Assembly (NCBI RefSeq): GCF_000423045.1 | Contig: NZ_KE383971.1 | Location: 816,092-880,091 of the forward strand | Length of the DNA: 64,000 nt | Direction: 5' to 3' | Origin: Christiangramia portivictoriae DSM 23547 | GTDB taxonomy: Bacteria; Bacteroidota; Bacteroidia; Flavobacteriales; Flavobacteriaceae | In this document: positions 17,912 through 26,913 of the stretch, one piece after another | Position numbering within the stretch: the stretch's first letter is position 1 | Layout of the letters: each line of letters starts with the position of its first letter | Notes under the pieces: model-generated | Seen by the model: only the letters and a program-made list of their open reading frames with translations | The model's database searches: none | Told to the model about the DNA's origin: nothing | Translations under genes and position numbers: made by a program

Positions 17912-18655
17912 TTATTCAGGCCTGCGCAATTCCCAGGTTCTTAAACTTATTGGTGTGTTACGAAGACAATCTTCAAATTGTTCGTTTCCAGAAAATGAAG
18001 CTTTTTCCAGCATTTTATATTCGCAACTTAACTGGAAGGATTCTTCTTCAAAAATCCAGGGATCAATAAAAATCTCTTCATGCTCGTTCCTGTAGATCGT
18101 ATATTTTTTATTCTGAATGCTCGTATTTATTTCAAGTTCGCGACCTTTTGCCGGTACTCCATTCTGGCATAGTATGAGGGAACAGCGGTCTGCAAATACC
18201 ATAATCTGGTAAAGGGCGTGAACTTCCTGGTCACTAAGTTTATAGACTTTCATGAGCTCTTTCATTTCCAGGCCCATTTCCTGCATAAAGCGATCTATCA
18301 TTTTGCTTTCTGCAGAAAGATCCTTATACAGAAATTCCAGGTGCTTCATCACCAGGATGGTCACCCAGCTGGACTTTAACCTTGACTGCTCCAGTAATCT
18401 TCGGCTTCTTTTTATGATCTCATGAATATTTCTGTCCTCATCAAGAAAATCCTGCGGTGTTCCAATATTCGTGAGGTAATCCTTTTCCCTGAAGTTCAAC
18501 TGCCGATCATCATGTTCTATGATCGCGGTGAGCGTAGCCACCCAGTTTCTCCCTTTGATTTCGGGTTTTAGATGATCTGCGATCTTTCCTGCAAGCAAGC
18601 CATGAGCAGAGTGTGAAAAGATTTCCCAGCCTTCAGCATTAGAGTTTACGATCAT
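17912..18655 (-). CDS. DUF3891 family protein
   Basis: 247 residues. The start, EIFSHSAHGLLAGKIADHL, and the HDD motif in TAIIEHDDRQLNF resemble DUF3891, an HD-like helical family of unknown activity. The histidines and HDD could bind a metal. It begins 3 bases after the AraC gene stop, so the two form an operon. Confidence 0.82.
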   Translation of the reverse strand: MIVNSNAEGWEIFSHSAHGLLAGKIADHLKPEIKGRNWVATLTAIIEHDDRQLNFREKDYLTNIGTPQDFLDEDRNIHEIIKRSRRLLEQSRLKSSWVTILVMKHLEFLYKDLSAESKMIDRFMQEMGLEMKELMKVYKLSDQEVHALYQIMVFADRCSLILCQNGVPAKGRELEINTSIQNKKYTIYRNEHEEIFIDPWIFEEESFQLSCEYKMLEKASFSGNEQFEDCLRNTPISLRTWELRRPE

Positions 18656-18658
18656 ACT

Positions 18659-19669
18659 TTATTTTTTTTCTCTTACTGCGGTTGGTGTCATCCCATATTT
18701 TTCTTTGAATATCTTTGAAAAATGACTTCGGCTGTTCAAACCAATTTCATAAACTATCTCTTTAATAGTCTTATCGGTTTTCAGCAATAAAAGCATGGCG
18801 GTTTCCATCCTTTTGCGCTGTATATATTCATGTACTGAACAATTGAACAATACCTGGAAGCCTTCCTGAAGTTTGCTTTCAGTAATATCTACAGATTTTG
18901 CCAGCGAACTAATATTTCCAATTTCAGCAATATTCTGGTCTATCTGGAGAATGACCAGTTTCACTTTGTCGAGATCTTTTTGACGAATCACACTCTGGCT
19001 ATCTTCCGGCTGGGCATCATCACGGTAAAGCATTAAAATGAATGTAAGCAGTTCCAGCGCCTTGGCACCATAATAACTTACCCGTTCCAGACCTGGTGTT
19101 GTAAAGTCCCTTAATTCCTGGATCAAATATGACATCTTAAGACTGTACTGGGTATGATGATAAAGAGTACGCATGGCATTGGTATCTGCAAAGATCCCGT
19201 GATAAATATCATCCATCTCTTCCAACGGGAAAGTTAGCTGGTCTACAAATTTCTGCCGGTCTACATCAAGCATGACCACAGAAATAGGTATATCCCCCGG
19301 AAACATGATCTTATTACCACTTCCACTATTAGCACCAATAATTACAGATTGATTTTTTTCGATATGGTGCACGATATCTTCATCCCTGAAACTGTGGTCC
19401 AGGCGGCCTTCAGTGACATAAACAAACTTGAAAGGATGAATTAGGTCTCCATGAAAATCCAGGCAGGTATCTTCATTTAATCTTGTTTCAAACCTAAAGA
19501 TGCCTACACCGTTAGGAAAATTGATACCAGATATTTTCCCTTCACCGTATTCATTAGAAAACTCTATATAAGCTTCACCATATTCTTCGGTATACCTGGT
19601 TTCAAAAGCTGAAGCCAATTCCTTTAATATCGATTTGGCTGAAGTTTCAGCGATCTTTACTGTCTGCAT
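18659..19669 (-). CDS. AraC-family transcriptional regulator
   Basis: 336 residues. The C-terminal AraC/XylS double HTH (about 235-333) is clear: ISSLAKSVDITESKLQEGF, then IKEIVYEIGLNSRSHFSKIF and YGMTPTAVR. The N-terminal 220 residues are an unassigned, possibly cupin-like sensor (VTEGRLDHSFRDED). It precedes and is coupled to the DUF3891 gene. It is also divergent from the glycosyltransferase operon starting at 19836, with 166 bases between, so it is a candidate regulator of that cluster. That link is inference from position. Confidence 0.88.
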   Translation of the reverse strand: MQTVKIAETSAKSILKELASAFETRYTEEYGEAYIEFSNEYGEGKISGINFPNGVGIFRFETRLNEDTCLDFHGDLIHPFKFVYVTEGRLDHSFRDEDIVHHIEKNQSVIIGANSGSGNKIMFPGDIPISVVMLDVDRQKFVDQLTFPLEEMDDIYHGIFADTNAMRTLYHHTQYSLKMSYLIQELRDFTTPGLERVSYYGAKALELLTFILMLYRDDAQPEDSQSVIRQKDLDKVKLVILQIDQNIAEIGNISSLAKSVDITESKLQEGFQVLFNCSVHEYIQRKRMETAMLLLLKTDKTIKEIVYEIGLNSRSHFSKIFKEKYGMTPTAVREKK

Positions 19670-19835
19670 TTCTTGATGTTTGATTTTCGGAATACTAAAA
19701 TATTAACAACTGTTTGTTCCTTAAGGATTCTGAAGTTAAACCTTTCCTAATAAGAAGAATATCGTCAAGGTCAAATGTAAAACCGCACACTTTCAAAAGC
19801 TACTTCCCTCAAATTCGTAAAAAACAGTAGGGATT

Positions 19836-21314
19836 TTGAAATTATCTATAAACTTTTTTGTGCTCGGCCTTATTCTTATTTCAGGGATGCTGGTATCTTA
19901 TGTTGTGGCGGGTTTTGAAATATCAGCGATCATTTTTCTTGGATTGCTGAGCCTGTTGATGATCGTTGAATCTATCGTACGAATAGGATTTTGCAGGCGG
20001 CAGAATAATCTGGGATCAAAAACCTCTCAACTTCAAAATTCTCCCAAAGTATCTATTCATATCGCCATCTGTAACGAACCTTCAGAACTGGTGATCAAAA
20101 CCATTCGTGCGGCACTTCAGCTTCAATATAAGAATTACGAAATCATTGTACTGGATAACAATACTTCAGATAAAAAGTTATGGAAGCCTGTTCAGCAATT
20201 TTGCAACAGATATCCTGAGATAGTAACCTTTAAGCATTTCGATAAACTTGAGGGTTACAAGGCTGGGGCACTCAACCAGTGTTTAAAACTGATGCATCCT
20301 GATACCTCTTATATTTTTACGGTGGATGCAGATTATATCCTAAGGCCAGACAGTCTTAATAAAGCAGTCCAGGCGATAGATGGTACAGATGCAGCAGTCG
20401 TGCAATTTCCACAACATTATTCACTGAAGCATGAGCGCCATGGAATATTCAATGAGCTTGAACATTTTTTTAGTGGATATGCGGTGGCAGGAAACCGTAG
20501 TCATTCCACTTTGCCTACCGGAACCCTTAGTATGGTAAGAGTGGCATCGCTACTTTCTGTTTCAGGCTGGCCTACAGATTCGCTGACAGAGGACGCACAT
20601 CTGGGAATTAAATTTCTCACTGAAAAGTTTACCACCTATTTTTCGAACGAAATTTTAGGTCAGGGAGTGATGCCTGGAAGTTTGGCAGATCTTCGCAAAC
20701 AAAGACATCGTTGGGTTTATGGAAACACGCAGTGTTTTTTAAAGTTTTGCCGCGTACGTGTGAAGGATCAATGCAGGCTTTCGGTTCTTATGCAATTGTC
20801 TGCCTGGGTCAATGTACTGTCTTTTCCAATTGTCTTCAGCATCCTGTATATACTGGCCGAGCTGTTAACGAATAGGCAGATCTCAGACCTGATACCCATG
20901 TTGATACTGAGTCAGTTCAGCATCTATATATTTGGAAAATTGTTATTGTTTTTGTCGAATTCCAAAAATACTTTTCATTATAACCTAAAGGCTTTTCTGG
21001 TTCATATTGCACTTAGCTTTGAAATGGCATTCTCACCAATCATGGCACTACTTGGAATGCCTGCAAGTTTTGTGACCACCAGCAAATTTGCTTCGGTTTC
21101 CAGTCTTAAACATATTCCATTAAGAATTCCGATCCTGTTGATCACTTTGACTCTCCTGTTATTTGCGGTTGGAAAGACCGGGATCGCTATGTACAGTCTT
21201 CAGGTTAGTCTGCTCTTTCTTTTATCAGGAATTTATCTCTATTCTGAATTTGCACCTAAAACCATTAACCAACTTAAAATAATACCAGATGAAAATAGCC
21301 ATTCTCGCGCATAA
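19836..21314 (+). CDS. Cellulose-synthase-like family 2 glycosyltransferase, membrane-bound
   Basis: 492 residues; the start is TTG at 19836, preceded by AGTAGGG as a ribosome site, and no usable ATG is nearby. Two N-terminal membrane helices (about 5-50) are followed by a GT-2 domain with the D,D,D,QxxRW signature: VLDNN, TVDADYIL, LTEDAHLG, and QRHRW. Several C-terminal helices (about 320-475) follow. This architecture is that of processive polymerases or large membrane GTs making beta-linked glycans. It overlaps the next gene by 26 bases and opens a four-GT operon that lacks a visible flippase or polymer-export gene. Confidence 0.88.
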   Translation: MKLSINFFVLGLILISGMLVSYVVAGFEISAIIFLGLLSLLMIVESIVRIGFCRRQNNLGSKTSQLQNSPKVSIHIAICNEPSELVIKTIRAALQLQYKNYEIIVLDNNTSDKKLWKPVQQFCNRYPEIVTFKHFDKLEGYKAGALNQCLKLMHPDTSYIFTVDADYILRPDSLNKAVQAIDGTDAAVVQFPQHYSLKHERHGIFNELEHFFSGYAVAGNRSHSTLPTGTLSMVRVASLLSVSGWPTDSLTEDAHLGIKFLTEKFTTYFSNEILGQGVMPGSLADLRKQRHRWVYGNTQCFLKFCRVRVKDQCRLSVLMQLSAWVNVLSFPIVFSILYILAELLTNRQISDLIPMLILSQFSIYIFGKLLLFLSNSKNTFHYNLKAFLVHIALSFEMAFSPIMALLGMPASFVTTSKFASVSSLKHIPLRIPILLITLTLLLFAVGKTGIAMYSLQVSLLFLLSGIYLYSEFAPKTINQLKIIPDENSHSRA

Positions 21315-22350
21315 TAAGTTTCCAATTGCCGAACCATATGCCGGAGGATTGGAGATGATCACTCACCAGCTGGTTCAATCGCTCATGGAGCGAGGTCATG
21401 AAGTGCATTTATATGCATTATCTGGCTCAGACCCTCAGTTTGATGTGACTTCTCTGGACATAGTTCAGGTAGCCAACAATGAGCTAACCGAGTTTAAAAT
21501 GGATGAACTCATGTACAGGAACGTCCTGGAAGTCATCGAATCCATAGATTATGATGTGGTACACAACCATAGTATGCATGAATTGCCGATCATTTGGGGT
21601 GCTACTAGCAGGCATAAATTTCTAACTTCCTTTCATACACCTGTTTTTGACAGTATTCACGCAGGTCTTACGAATATCTTCGGAAGGGATCATCAGGAAA
21701 GATTTAGCGTGGTAAGTGGAAAGTTAGGTAAAACCTATCAACATTTGCTTCCGCAGCAAGAGGTTGTATATAATGGAATCGATACTGCTGCATGGAACTT
21801 TTCAGGATTTGCAGAAAAAGATAAAGTCTGCTGGATAGGCAGAATTTGTAAGGAGAAAGCCCCACATCTGGCAATAGATTACGCGTTAAAGGCGAATAAA
21901 AAAATAGTCCTCGCCGGCCCATTGAGCAATACAGAGTATTTCCAGGAATATGTAGCACCCAGATTGCAACAGGACGGAGTGGAATACCTGGGACATTTAA
22001 AACATAAAGCTTTAAACAGACTTATTGGTTCTTCTGAAGCTACCTTATTTACCAGTGTGTGGGATGAACCATACGGTCTTGTAATTGCTGAATCCCTCGC
22101 CTGTGGAACTCCGGTGATTTCTTTCAATGTTGGTGCAGCACCGGAAATTCTGACGGAAGAAACAGGTTTTCTCGTAGAGCTGCAAGATGAAAAATCGTTC
22201 GTGAGTGCTATAAAATACTGTACAAAACTTAACAGGAAGGATTGCCGCGAGCGAGCGATAAAATTTTGTGATAAAACACAAATGGTAGATGCCTATGAAG
22301 CTATTTACAAGGAAATGATTGCAGATAAACTTAAAAAAATTGCGGTATGA
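21289..22350 (+). CDS. Family 4 glycosyltransferase
   Basis: 353 residues, GT-B fold. The N-terminal domain has the glycine-rich start YAGGLEMITHQLVQ and HNHSMHELP. The C-terminal nucleotide-sugar domain has VCWIGRICKEKAPHLAI and the EPYGLVIAESLACGTPVI stretch holding the E-x7-E catalytic/donor motif. It probably adds a sugar to a lipid or glycan acceptor. It overlaps its neighbours on both sides (26 and 4 bases), so expression is coupled. Donor and acceptor cannot be read. Confidence 0.9.
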   Translation: MKIAILAHNKFPIAEPYAGGLEMITHQLVQSLMERGHEVHLYALSGSDPQFDVTSLDIVQVANNELTEFKMDELMYRNVLEVIESIDYDVVHNHSMHELPIIWGATSRHKFLTSFHTPVFDSIHAGLTNIFGRDHQERFSVVSGKLGKTYQHLLPQQEVVYNGIDTAAWNFSGFAEKDKVCWIGRICKEKAPHLAIDYALKANKKIVLAGPLSNTEYFQEYVAPRLQQDGVEYLGHLKHKALNRLIGSSEATLFTSVWDEPYGLVIAESLACGTPVISFNVGAAPEILTEETGFLVELQDEKSFVSAIKYCTKLNRKDCRERAIKFCDKTQMVDAYEAIYKEMIADKLKKIAV

Positions 22351-23402
22351 TAGGATATTATGCACACCAGCATGGAAACGGTCATCTCAATTTTGCGCGT
22401 CTTTTTGCAGAAATCTTTCAGGATAAGATGTGCACATTTAGCAGCCTTGAACGGCCCGCGACTTTGAAAGGTGGTTTTGTGCAACTCGCAGATGAAAATC
22501 CGGATGGTACTGCAAATCCAGAAAATCAGGTAGCGGTACCCGATTATCTGCATTACAGTCCAGTGGGACAGCAATCGATCCAGTATAGAAGCGTACAGAT
22601 ACTCAAAGAAGTGCTGGAGCGAAGTCTCAAGCTTATGATCGTGGATGTAAGCGTGGAGATAGCTGCCTTAATGCGCGCATCTTCCATTCCTTATGCCTAC
22701 GTCAAACTTCCCGGTCACAGAGATGACCCTGCTCATGTGCAGGCTTTCCAGGGGGCGGTCTTTGTTCTTGCGTATTATCCTGAACAATTTGAAAGTAAGA
22801 GAACGCCGGAATGGCTTCGAAAAAAGACCATTTACCTTGGCTTTATGACAGATCGAAAAATTGAAGTTCAATCGAAAGCTTCAGAAGTTGTGAAAAATAT
22901 CCTGGTTATAAGTGGAGGAGGAGGCAATGATCGACTTTTAAAGGCGCTGCCGGTGCTTCCGAAGCGTTTTCCTTCCGCAGAGATCAAGATGATCGGGATG
23001 CCAGAAGCAAGTTTCAAGCACACCAGACTTAAGAATTGCGGTTACATTCAGGATTTCCGGCAATTGCTGGAACAGGCAGATCTGGTCGTTGCCAATTGCG
23101 GACTCAACTCCGTAACCGAAATCCTTCAGGCTAGAAAAGCCTTTGTAGCAATACCTGAGGAACGACCTTACGAAGAACAGGAGACCACCGCAGCCCGCTT
23201 GTACGAACATAGATTAGCAGTAGATCTTCACTCTCTATTTAATCTGGATGATTCAGAAATAATGGAGCAGAATCAATGGGTCGTTGATGATGAATTGCGA
23301 GCTCTTAAAAAACTGAAATCAAATCTAATTGGTAATTATCATCGACTACCGGTGATTCCAGAATTATTTTTCAATCAACAACTTGAACAACATGCAGAAT
23401 AA
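22347..23402 (+). CDS. MurG-like (GT28-type) glycosyltransferase
   Basis: 351 residues. It begins MIGYYAHQHGNGHLNFARL, with the glycine-rich GxGHxxR-like loop of GT-B enzymes. The C-terminal half has ILVISGGGGNDRL and the nucleotide-sugar site VVANCGLNSVTEILQARKAF with IPEERPYEEQETTA. This is the pattern of MurG/GT28 and related proteins. It overlaps the GT4 gene by 4 bases and the next GT by 11. Substrates unknown. Confidence 0.85.
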   Translation: MIGYYAHQHGNGHLNFARLFAEIFQDKMCTFSSLERPATLKGGFVQLADENPDGTANPENQVAVPDYLHYSPVGQQSIQYRSVQILKEVLERSLKLMIVDVSVEIAALMRASSIPYAYVKLPGHRDDPAHVQAFQGAVFVLAYYPEQFESKRTPEWLRKKTIYLGFMTDRKIEVQSKASEVVKNILVISGGGGNDRLLKALPVLPKRFPSAEIKMIGMPEASFKHTRLKNCGYIQDFRQLLEQADLVVANCGLNSVTEILQARKAFVAIPEERPYEEQETTAARLYEHRLAVDLHSLFNLDDSEIMEQNQWVVDDELRALKKLKSNLIGNYHRLPVIPELFFNQQLEQHAE

Positions 23403-24261
23403 GGCTAAATTTTCAGTGATCACCATTGTGAAAGGCAGGGAGGCGCATTTGCACAATCTCCTGAATGGTGTGGTAAATAGTAGTCTGCAGCCAGATGAGA
23501 TCATCATTGTTGCCATAGACGATATACCAGATCTTTCAGCTTTTGGCGAGTTACCTATTAATATTGTCCAGATAAGTTCACAGGGTGCAAATCTGCCAAT
23601 TGCAGAGGCCAGAAACCGGGGAGCGCTTGAAGCCAGATTTGATCATCTTATATTCCTGGATGTGGATTGCATTCCTCATCCCGAATTTTTTAGTGAAATG
23701 ATTGGCCAGGGCCAGAAGCATACAACTTTGATCATGGGTAATCCATATTACCTGGAACGTACGCTTCCGAAGAAATTTAAATTACAGACACTGGAAGAGT
23801 TGAGCGCTGCTCATCCTGCAAGACCCGTAGTTTCAGAATTAACAGAAGCAGACGATTACATGCTATTTTGGAGCCTGGCATTCTATATGCCGAAGCGGTT
23901 ATTCCATATCCTGGAAGGTTTCGATGCTCAGTTTACCGGTTATGGCGCTGAAGATACCGATATGGCGATGAAGATGATCAAACTCAAGGATACATTTCCT
24001 TTAATGCTATCGCCTGCCCGGGTCTACCACCAGCAGCATGCGGTACACTCGCCGCCGGTACACCAGGTGGAAGCGATTGTGATCAATGCCCGCATTTTCT
24101 ATGAGAAATGGGAACGATGGGTCATGGAAAACTGGCTGGAGCAATTCCGGGAGCTTGGTCTTATTGAATGGCAGGAAGATGGAAATAGCATCGAAATTTT
24201 AAAGCAACCACAACAGGATTTGATAGCGCAGTGCTATCAGCCTGAAGCTGCTTATATGTAG
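23392..24261 (+). CDS. Family 2 glycosyltransferase with galactosyltransferase-type C-terminus
   Basis: About 289 residues from ATG at 23392 (MQNKAKFSVITIV); the frame is open to a TTG at 23383. GT-A signatures: VITIVKGREAHLHNLL, LPIAEARNRGALEA, and the metal site FLDVDCIP (DxD). The C-terminal FDAQFTGYGAEDTDMAMK matches the galactosyltransferase-like (Glyco_transf_7C) motif. It completes a run of four overlapping glycosyltransferase genes. Confidence 0.9.
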   Translation: MQNKAKFSVITIVKGREAHLHNLLNGVVNSSLQPDEIIIVAIDDIPDLSAFGELPINIVQISSQGANLPIAEARNRGALEARFDHLIFLDVDCIPHPEFFSEMIGQGQKHTTLIMGNPYYLERTLPKKFKLQTLEELSAAHPARPVVSELTEADDYMLFWSLAFYMPKRLFHILEGFDAQFTGYGAEDTDMAMKMIKLKDTFPLMLSPARVYHQQHAVHSPPVHQVEAIVINARIFYEKWERWVMENWLEQFRELGLIEWQEDGNSIEILKQPQQDLIAQCYQPEAAYM

Positions 24262-24273
24262 AACTAAAAATTG

Positions 24274-24915
24274 ATGATGATGAGAACGAAAGAGAAATTT
24301 GAACACTGGATCCTGGAAGAGGATCATCCATGTATCATGGCGCAAACAGTTTTTAGCCAGGAACATGTAAAGACGAAGCAATACGGCAAACTGGGAGATC
24401 CTCTGCAAACCAAAAAGTTGCTTAATGATCTTGAGAAATACATAGCCGAATATGATTTCGATACAAACGATTTTAGATCTTTTATCGCTGTCTTTCCTGA
24501 ATCTACGATAGCTACGGAAGATGAATTTGAAAAATTGTTATGGAAGCAACTGTCTGAAATAGAGCAGATGGATAAGGAAGATTGGGATCCTTCGGTTAGT
24601 AAAGACCCTGAGGATGATAACTTTAGCTTCAGCATTGCCGGAAGATCTTTCTATATTGTAGGTATGCATCCAAATAGTTCAAGACAGGCCCGGCGCAGTC
24701 CGTTTCCAGCCATAGCCTTCAATTTGCACGCTCAGTTTGAGAAATTGCGGGAAATGGGAGTTTATGAAAAAGTTCGGGATAAAATACGAGACAGGGATAG
24801 AAACTTACAGGGGAGTATGAACCCGATGCTGGAGGACTTTGGTTCTTCAAGTGAAGCAAAACAATATAGCGGAAAGGCGACCGGGAAAGACTGGGTTTGT
24901 CCATTTCACAATTAA
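24274..24915 (+). CDS. YqcI/YcgG family protein, GntA-like heme-dependent N-hydroxylase homologue
   Basis: About 213 residues; three ATGs at 24274-24282 follow a TTG. Family marks: HPCIMAQTVF near the N-terminus, then HPNSSRQARRSPFPAIAFN followed by LHAQFEKLR, and the end WVCPFHN. YqcI/YcgG proteins include GntA, the heme enzyme that N-hydroxylates an arginine-derived guanidine in guanitoxin synthesis, and related N-oxygenases. The local partner genes for guanitoxin are absent, so the substrate is open. It starts 12 bases after the glycosyltransferase operon and is followed by two small unknown genes, implying co-transcription. A link to glycan nitrogen oxidation is speculation. Confidence 0.82.
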   Translation: MMMRTKEKFEHWILEEDHPCIMAQTVFSQEHVKTKQYGKLGDPLQTKKLLNDLEKYIAEYDFDTNDFRSFIAVFPESTIATEDEFEKLLWKQLSEIEQMDKEDWDPSVSKDPEDDNFSFSIAGRSFYIVGMHPNSSRQARRSPFPAIAFNLHAQFEKLREMGVYEKVRDKIRDRDRNLQGSMNPMLEDFGSSSEAKQYSGKATGKDWVCPFHN

Positions 24916-24924
24916 ACTGGAATT

Positions 24925-25503
24925 ATGAGAAATTTTTTTAGCGAAAACAGGAAAGCGATTTATGGCGGAATTGTAGCTACCATTTTTACAGGGTTAGGCA
25001 TATTTCTACTAGGTCAACTCTCTGGTTATGAAGCTAAAGAACTTATAGAATCTTCCCATAGTGGTTTGAACATGCTTTGCAATACAATTACATTAGCTTC
25101 AGCTACGATACTCACCCTGTTACTTACCTTGCTGGGGATTAGCACGGGAACAGAATCAAAACTGAAAAGTGAGCATTACTACCAGGTTCTTGACATTGCA
25201 AAGCTGGATACTGTTCTAATCGTGAGCGCTATCGTGATGTTTCAGTTATTCAACATTCAGATCACTGAGGCCGATAATGTTCCTTTAAACTGGTATTCCT
25301 CCATTTACTGGGTAAGTTTGATCTTCACATCGATCCTGAGTGGTATGATGATCACGGTGGTGCTGATGCTTTATACAACCATTACTGCCATCATCCACAT
25401 TGTAGGGCTAAAGAACGATCATCGATTATTAACCAGGGATGAGGAAGAAGAGCAAAAGCAAGAGATGAAAAACGAAAAAGAAAAGATGTCGAACGAAAAC
25501 TGA
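24925..25503 (+). CDS. Four-helix membrane protein, function unknown
   Basis: 192 residues with four hydrophobic segments at about 13-35, 49-72, 91-110 and 125-158, and a highly charged C-terminal tail rich in Glu and Lys (about 168-192). No family recognised with certainty. It lies 9 bases after the YqcI/YcgG gene and 4 bases before the next small gene, so it belongs to the same transcript. Confidence 0.75.
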   Translation: MRNFFSENRKAIYGGIVATIFTGLGIFLLGQLSGYEAKELIESSHSGLNMLCNTITLASATILTLLLTLLGISTGTESKLKSEHYYQVLDIAKLDTVLIVSAIVMFQLFNIQITEADNVPLNWYSSIYWVSLIFTSILSGMMITVVLMLYTTITAIIHIVGLKNDHRLLTRDEEEEQKQEMKNEKEKMSNEN

Positions 25504-25507
25504 TGTT

Positions 25508-25765
25508 ATGAACGCAACTGCCAAACACCTAAACACAATAAACTCAATCCTGTCCAAGAAAAATCTAAGCAGGAAAGAATTCGAATTTTTAAATAGTATT
25601 GATACTGAGCATGTAAAAAGTATTTCAGTTACCACAGATGGAGGTTTTGATCCTGAATCTGGAGATTTTCATAAAGAAGATCGGCCTTTGAATTACAAAA
25701 TCCGTCTCAAATATACCGAGGCGGGGAATCTTCGGTTTAAATGTTTACATGCGGAAAAAGCATAA
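25508..25765 (+). CDS. Small hypothetical protein
   Basis: 85 residues, soluble and charged, with no recognised domain. The middle segment SISVTTDGGFDPESGDFHKE looks structured and is preceded by a helical N-terminus. It follows the membrane protein by 4 bases and is followed at once by a terminator, which supports it as the last gene of the glycosyltransferase/N-oxygenase transcript. Confidence 0.65.
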   Translation: MNATAKHLNTINSILSKKNLSRKEFEFLNSIDTEHVKSISVTTDGGFDPESGDFHKEDRPLNYKIRLKYTEAGNLRFKCLHAEKA

Positions 25766-25800
25766 AAAAAAAGCAGATCAACAGGATCTGCTTTTTTTTT
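25764..25800. terminator. Bidirectional terminator
   Basis: AAAAAGCAGATC-AACAG-GATCTGCTTTTT flanked by long A and T tracts, between convergent genes ending at 25765 and 25809. Confidence 0.9.
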
Positions 25801-25808
25801 GCTTTATA

Positions 25809-26849
25809 CTAAAGTCTGATTCTATAAATACTGAATTCCATATTTGAAATATCTCCGGAAACCTCATTGATCCTGGAATTTGTATAATACAAGTAGCCAT
25901 CATGAATACTAAAAGTATCAGCCCAGCGAATTTTATCACCCTGTGCCAGCACTTCACTGGTTCCCTTCTTTAGATCATATCTCATAATAGCGTTATTCTC
26001 AAGATCTGCCATATAGAGCATGCTATCTTTTAGGATCATCCCATCTGGTGCGGTAGTTTTACGAATCACCTTTACAGAATTTTCGATCTCTATCTTACTG
26101 CCTTCCCGAAGGATTTTTGTTGGTACAGCATACAGCGTGTAACCGGTAAGGGTGTGATAATATAACATTCCCTCGGTCTCATCCAGGGCGATACCATCTG
26201 AGTGAATGGTGTTGGTGTACTTCTCGCCATTGATGGTTAATTCATTGGTTTCAGACATGGTGGAAGCATGATCGGTCAGGGCTCGTTTACTCTTTCCAGT
26301 CGTCATGTCGATGATGACCAGGCCGGCATGATTAGAGTCGGTAAGGTAAATATGATCATTAAGGCGATCGATTCTCAGGTCATTGATGTACGAATCCCTG
26401 TAAAAACTCTCTTTTCCTAACTCGTATATATGTTTCAGCTGGTTAGAATTCATATCAAAAACAAATATCCGGGGATTATTGATGACTCCTTGAAATTGAG
26501 GGTTTCTGGTATCCAGAACAAATAGCTCATCTTCAGAAGCAATCACAGATTGCACCGCAACAAAAACAGAATCCATATCTTTCATACCAGGCTTCCAGGA
26601 ATTCCATTTTTTGTCCGGGTACGCTAAAGCATTGCTGTCTTTTCCAATTTCCACCACCGCGTGTTTTACATTCTCGCGCCATCTTGGGAAATTCGCGAAA
26701 ATTCTGCCAGATTCACTAAGACTGATCCCGGTAACCTGCTGTCCCTTAAAGGCTGTTACTTTTTCTATGGCAGACTGTGCTACCAGAGGTGCCTGGCTAC
26801 TAACATTCTGAAAAAGAATGATGAATGCTAAGAGTATTAATTTCTTCAT
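25809..26849 (-). CDS. Major royal jelly/yellow-family secreted beta-propeller protein
   Basis: 346 residues with a signal peptide (residues 1-18). GRIFANFPRWRENVKHAV near the N-terminus, together with NDLRIDRLNDHIYLTDSNHA and YHTLTGYTLYAVPT, matches the yellow/major royal jelly protein family, six-bladed propellers related to SMP-30/gluconolactonase. Bacterial members are of unknown substrate; a secreted lactonase or ligand-binding role is possible. Single gene; the next gene upstream on this strand ends at 26914 with its own terminator. Confidence 0.85.
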   Translation of the reverse strand: MKKLILLAFIILFQNVSSQAPLVAQSAIEKVTAFKGQQVTGISLSESGRIFANFPRWRENVKHAVVEIGKDSNALAYPDKKWNSWKPGMKDMDSVFVAVQSVIASEDELFVLDTRNPQFQGVINNPRIFVFDMNSNQLKHIYELGKESFYRDSYINDLRIDRLNDHIYLTDSNHAGLVIIDMTTGKSKRALTDHASTMSETNELTINGEKYTNTIHSDGIALDETEGMLYYHTLTGYTLYAVPTKILREGSKIEIENSVKVIRKTTAPDGMILKDSMLYMADLENNAIMRYDLKKGTSEVLAQGDKIRWADTFSIHDGYLYYTNSRINEVSGDISNMEFSIYRIRL

Positions 26850-26865
26850 GATGTAGAACTTAAAT

Positions 26866-26900
26866 TAAAAAAGAACTGATCGACGATCAGTTCTTTTTCT
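26866..26900 (-). terminator. Terminator of the DoxX-MarR-oxidoreductase operon
   Basis: AAAAAGAACTGATC-GAC-GATCAGTTCTTTTT, 14 bases beyond the stop at 26914 on the minus strand. It lies upstream of the royal-jelly-family gene. Confidence 0.85.
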
Positions 26901-26913
26901 GTTAAAAGGTTAT

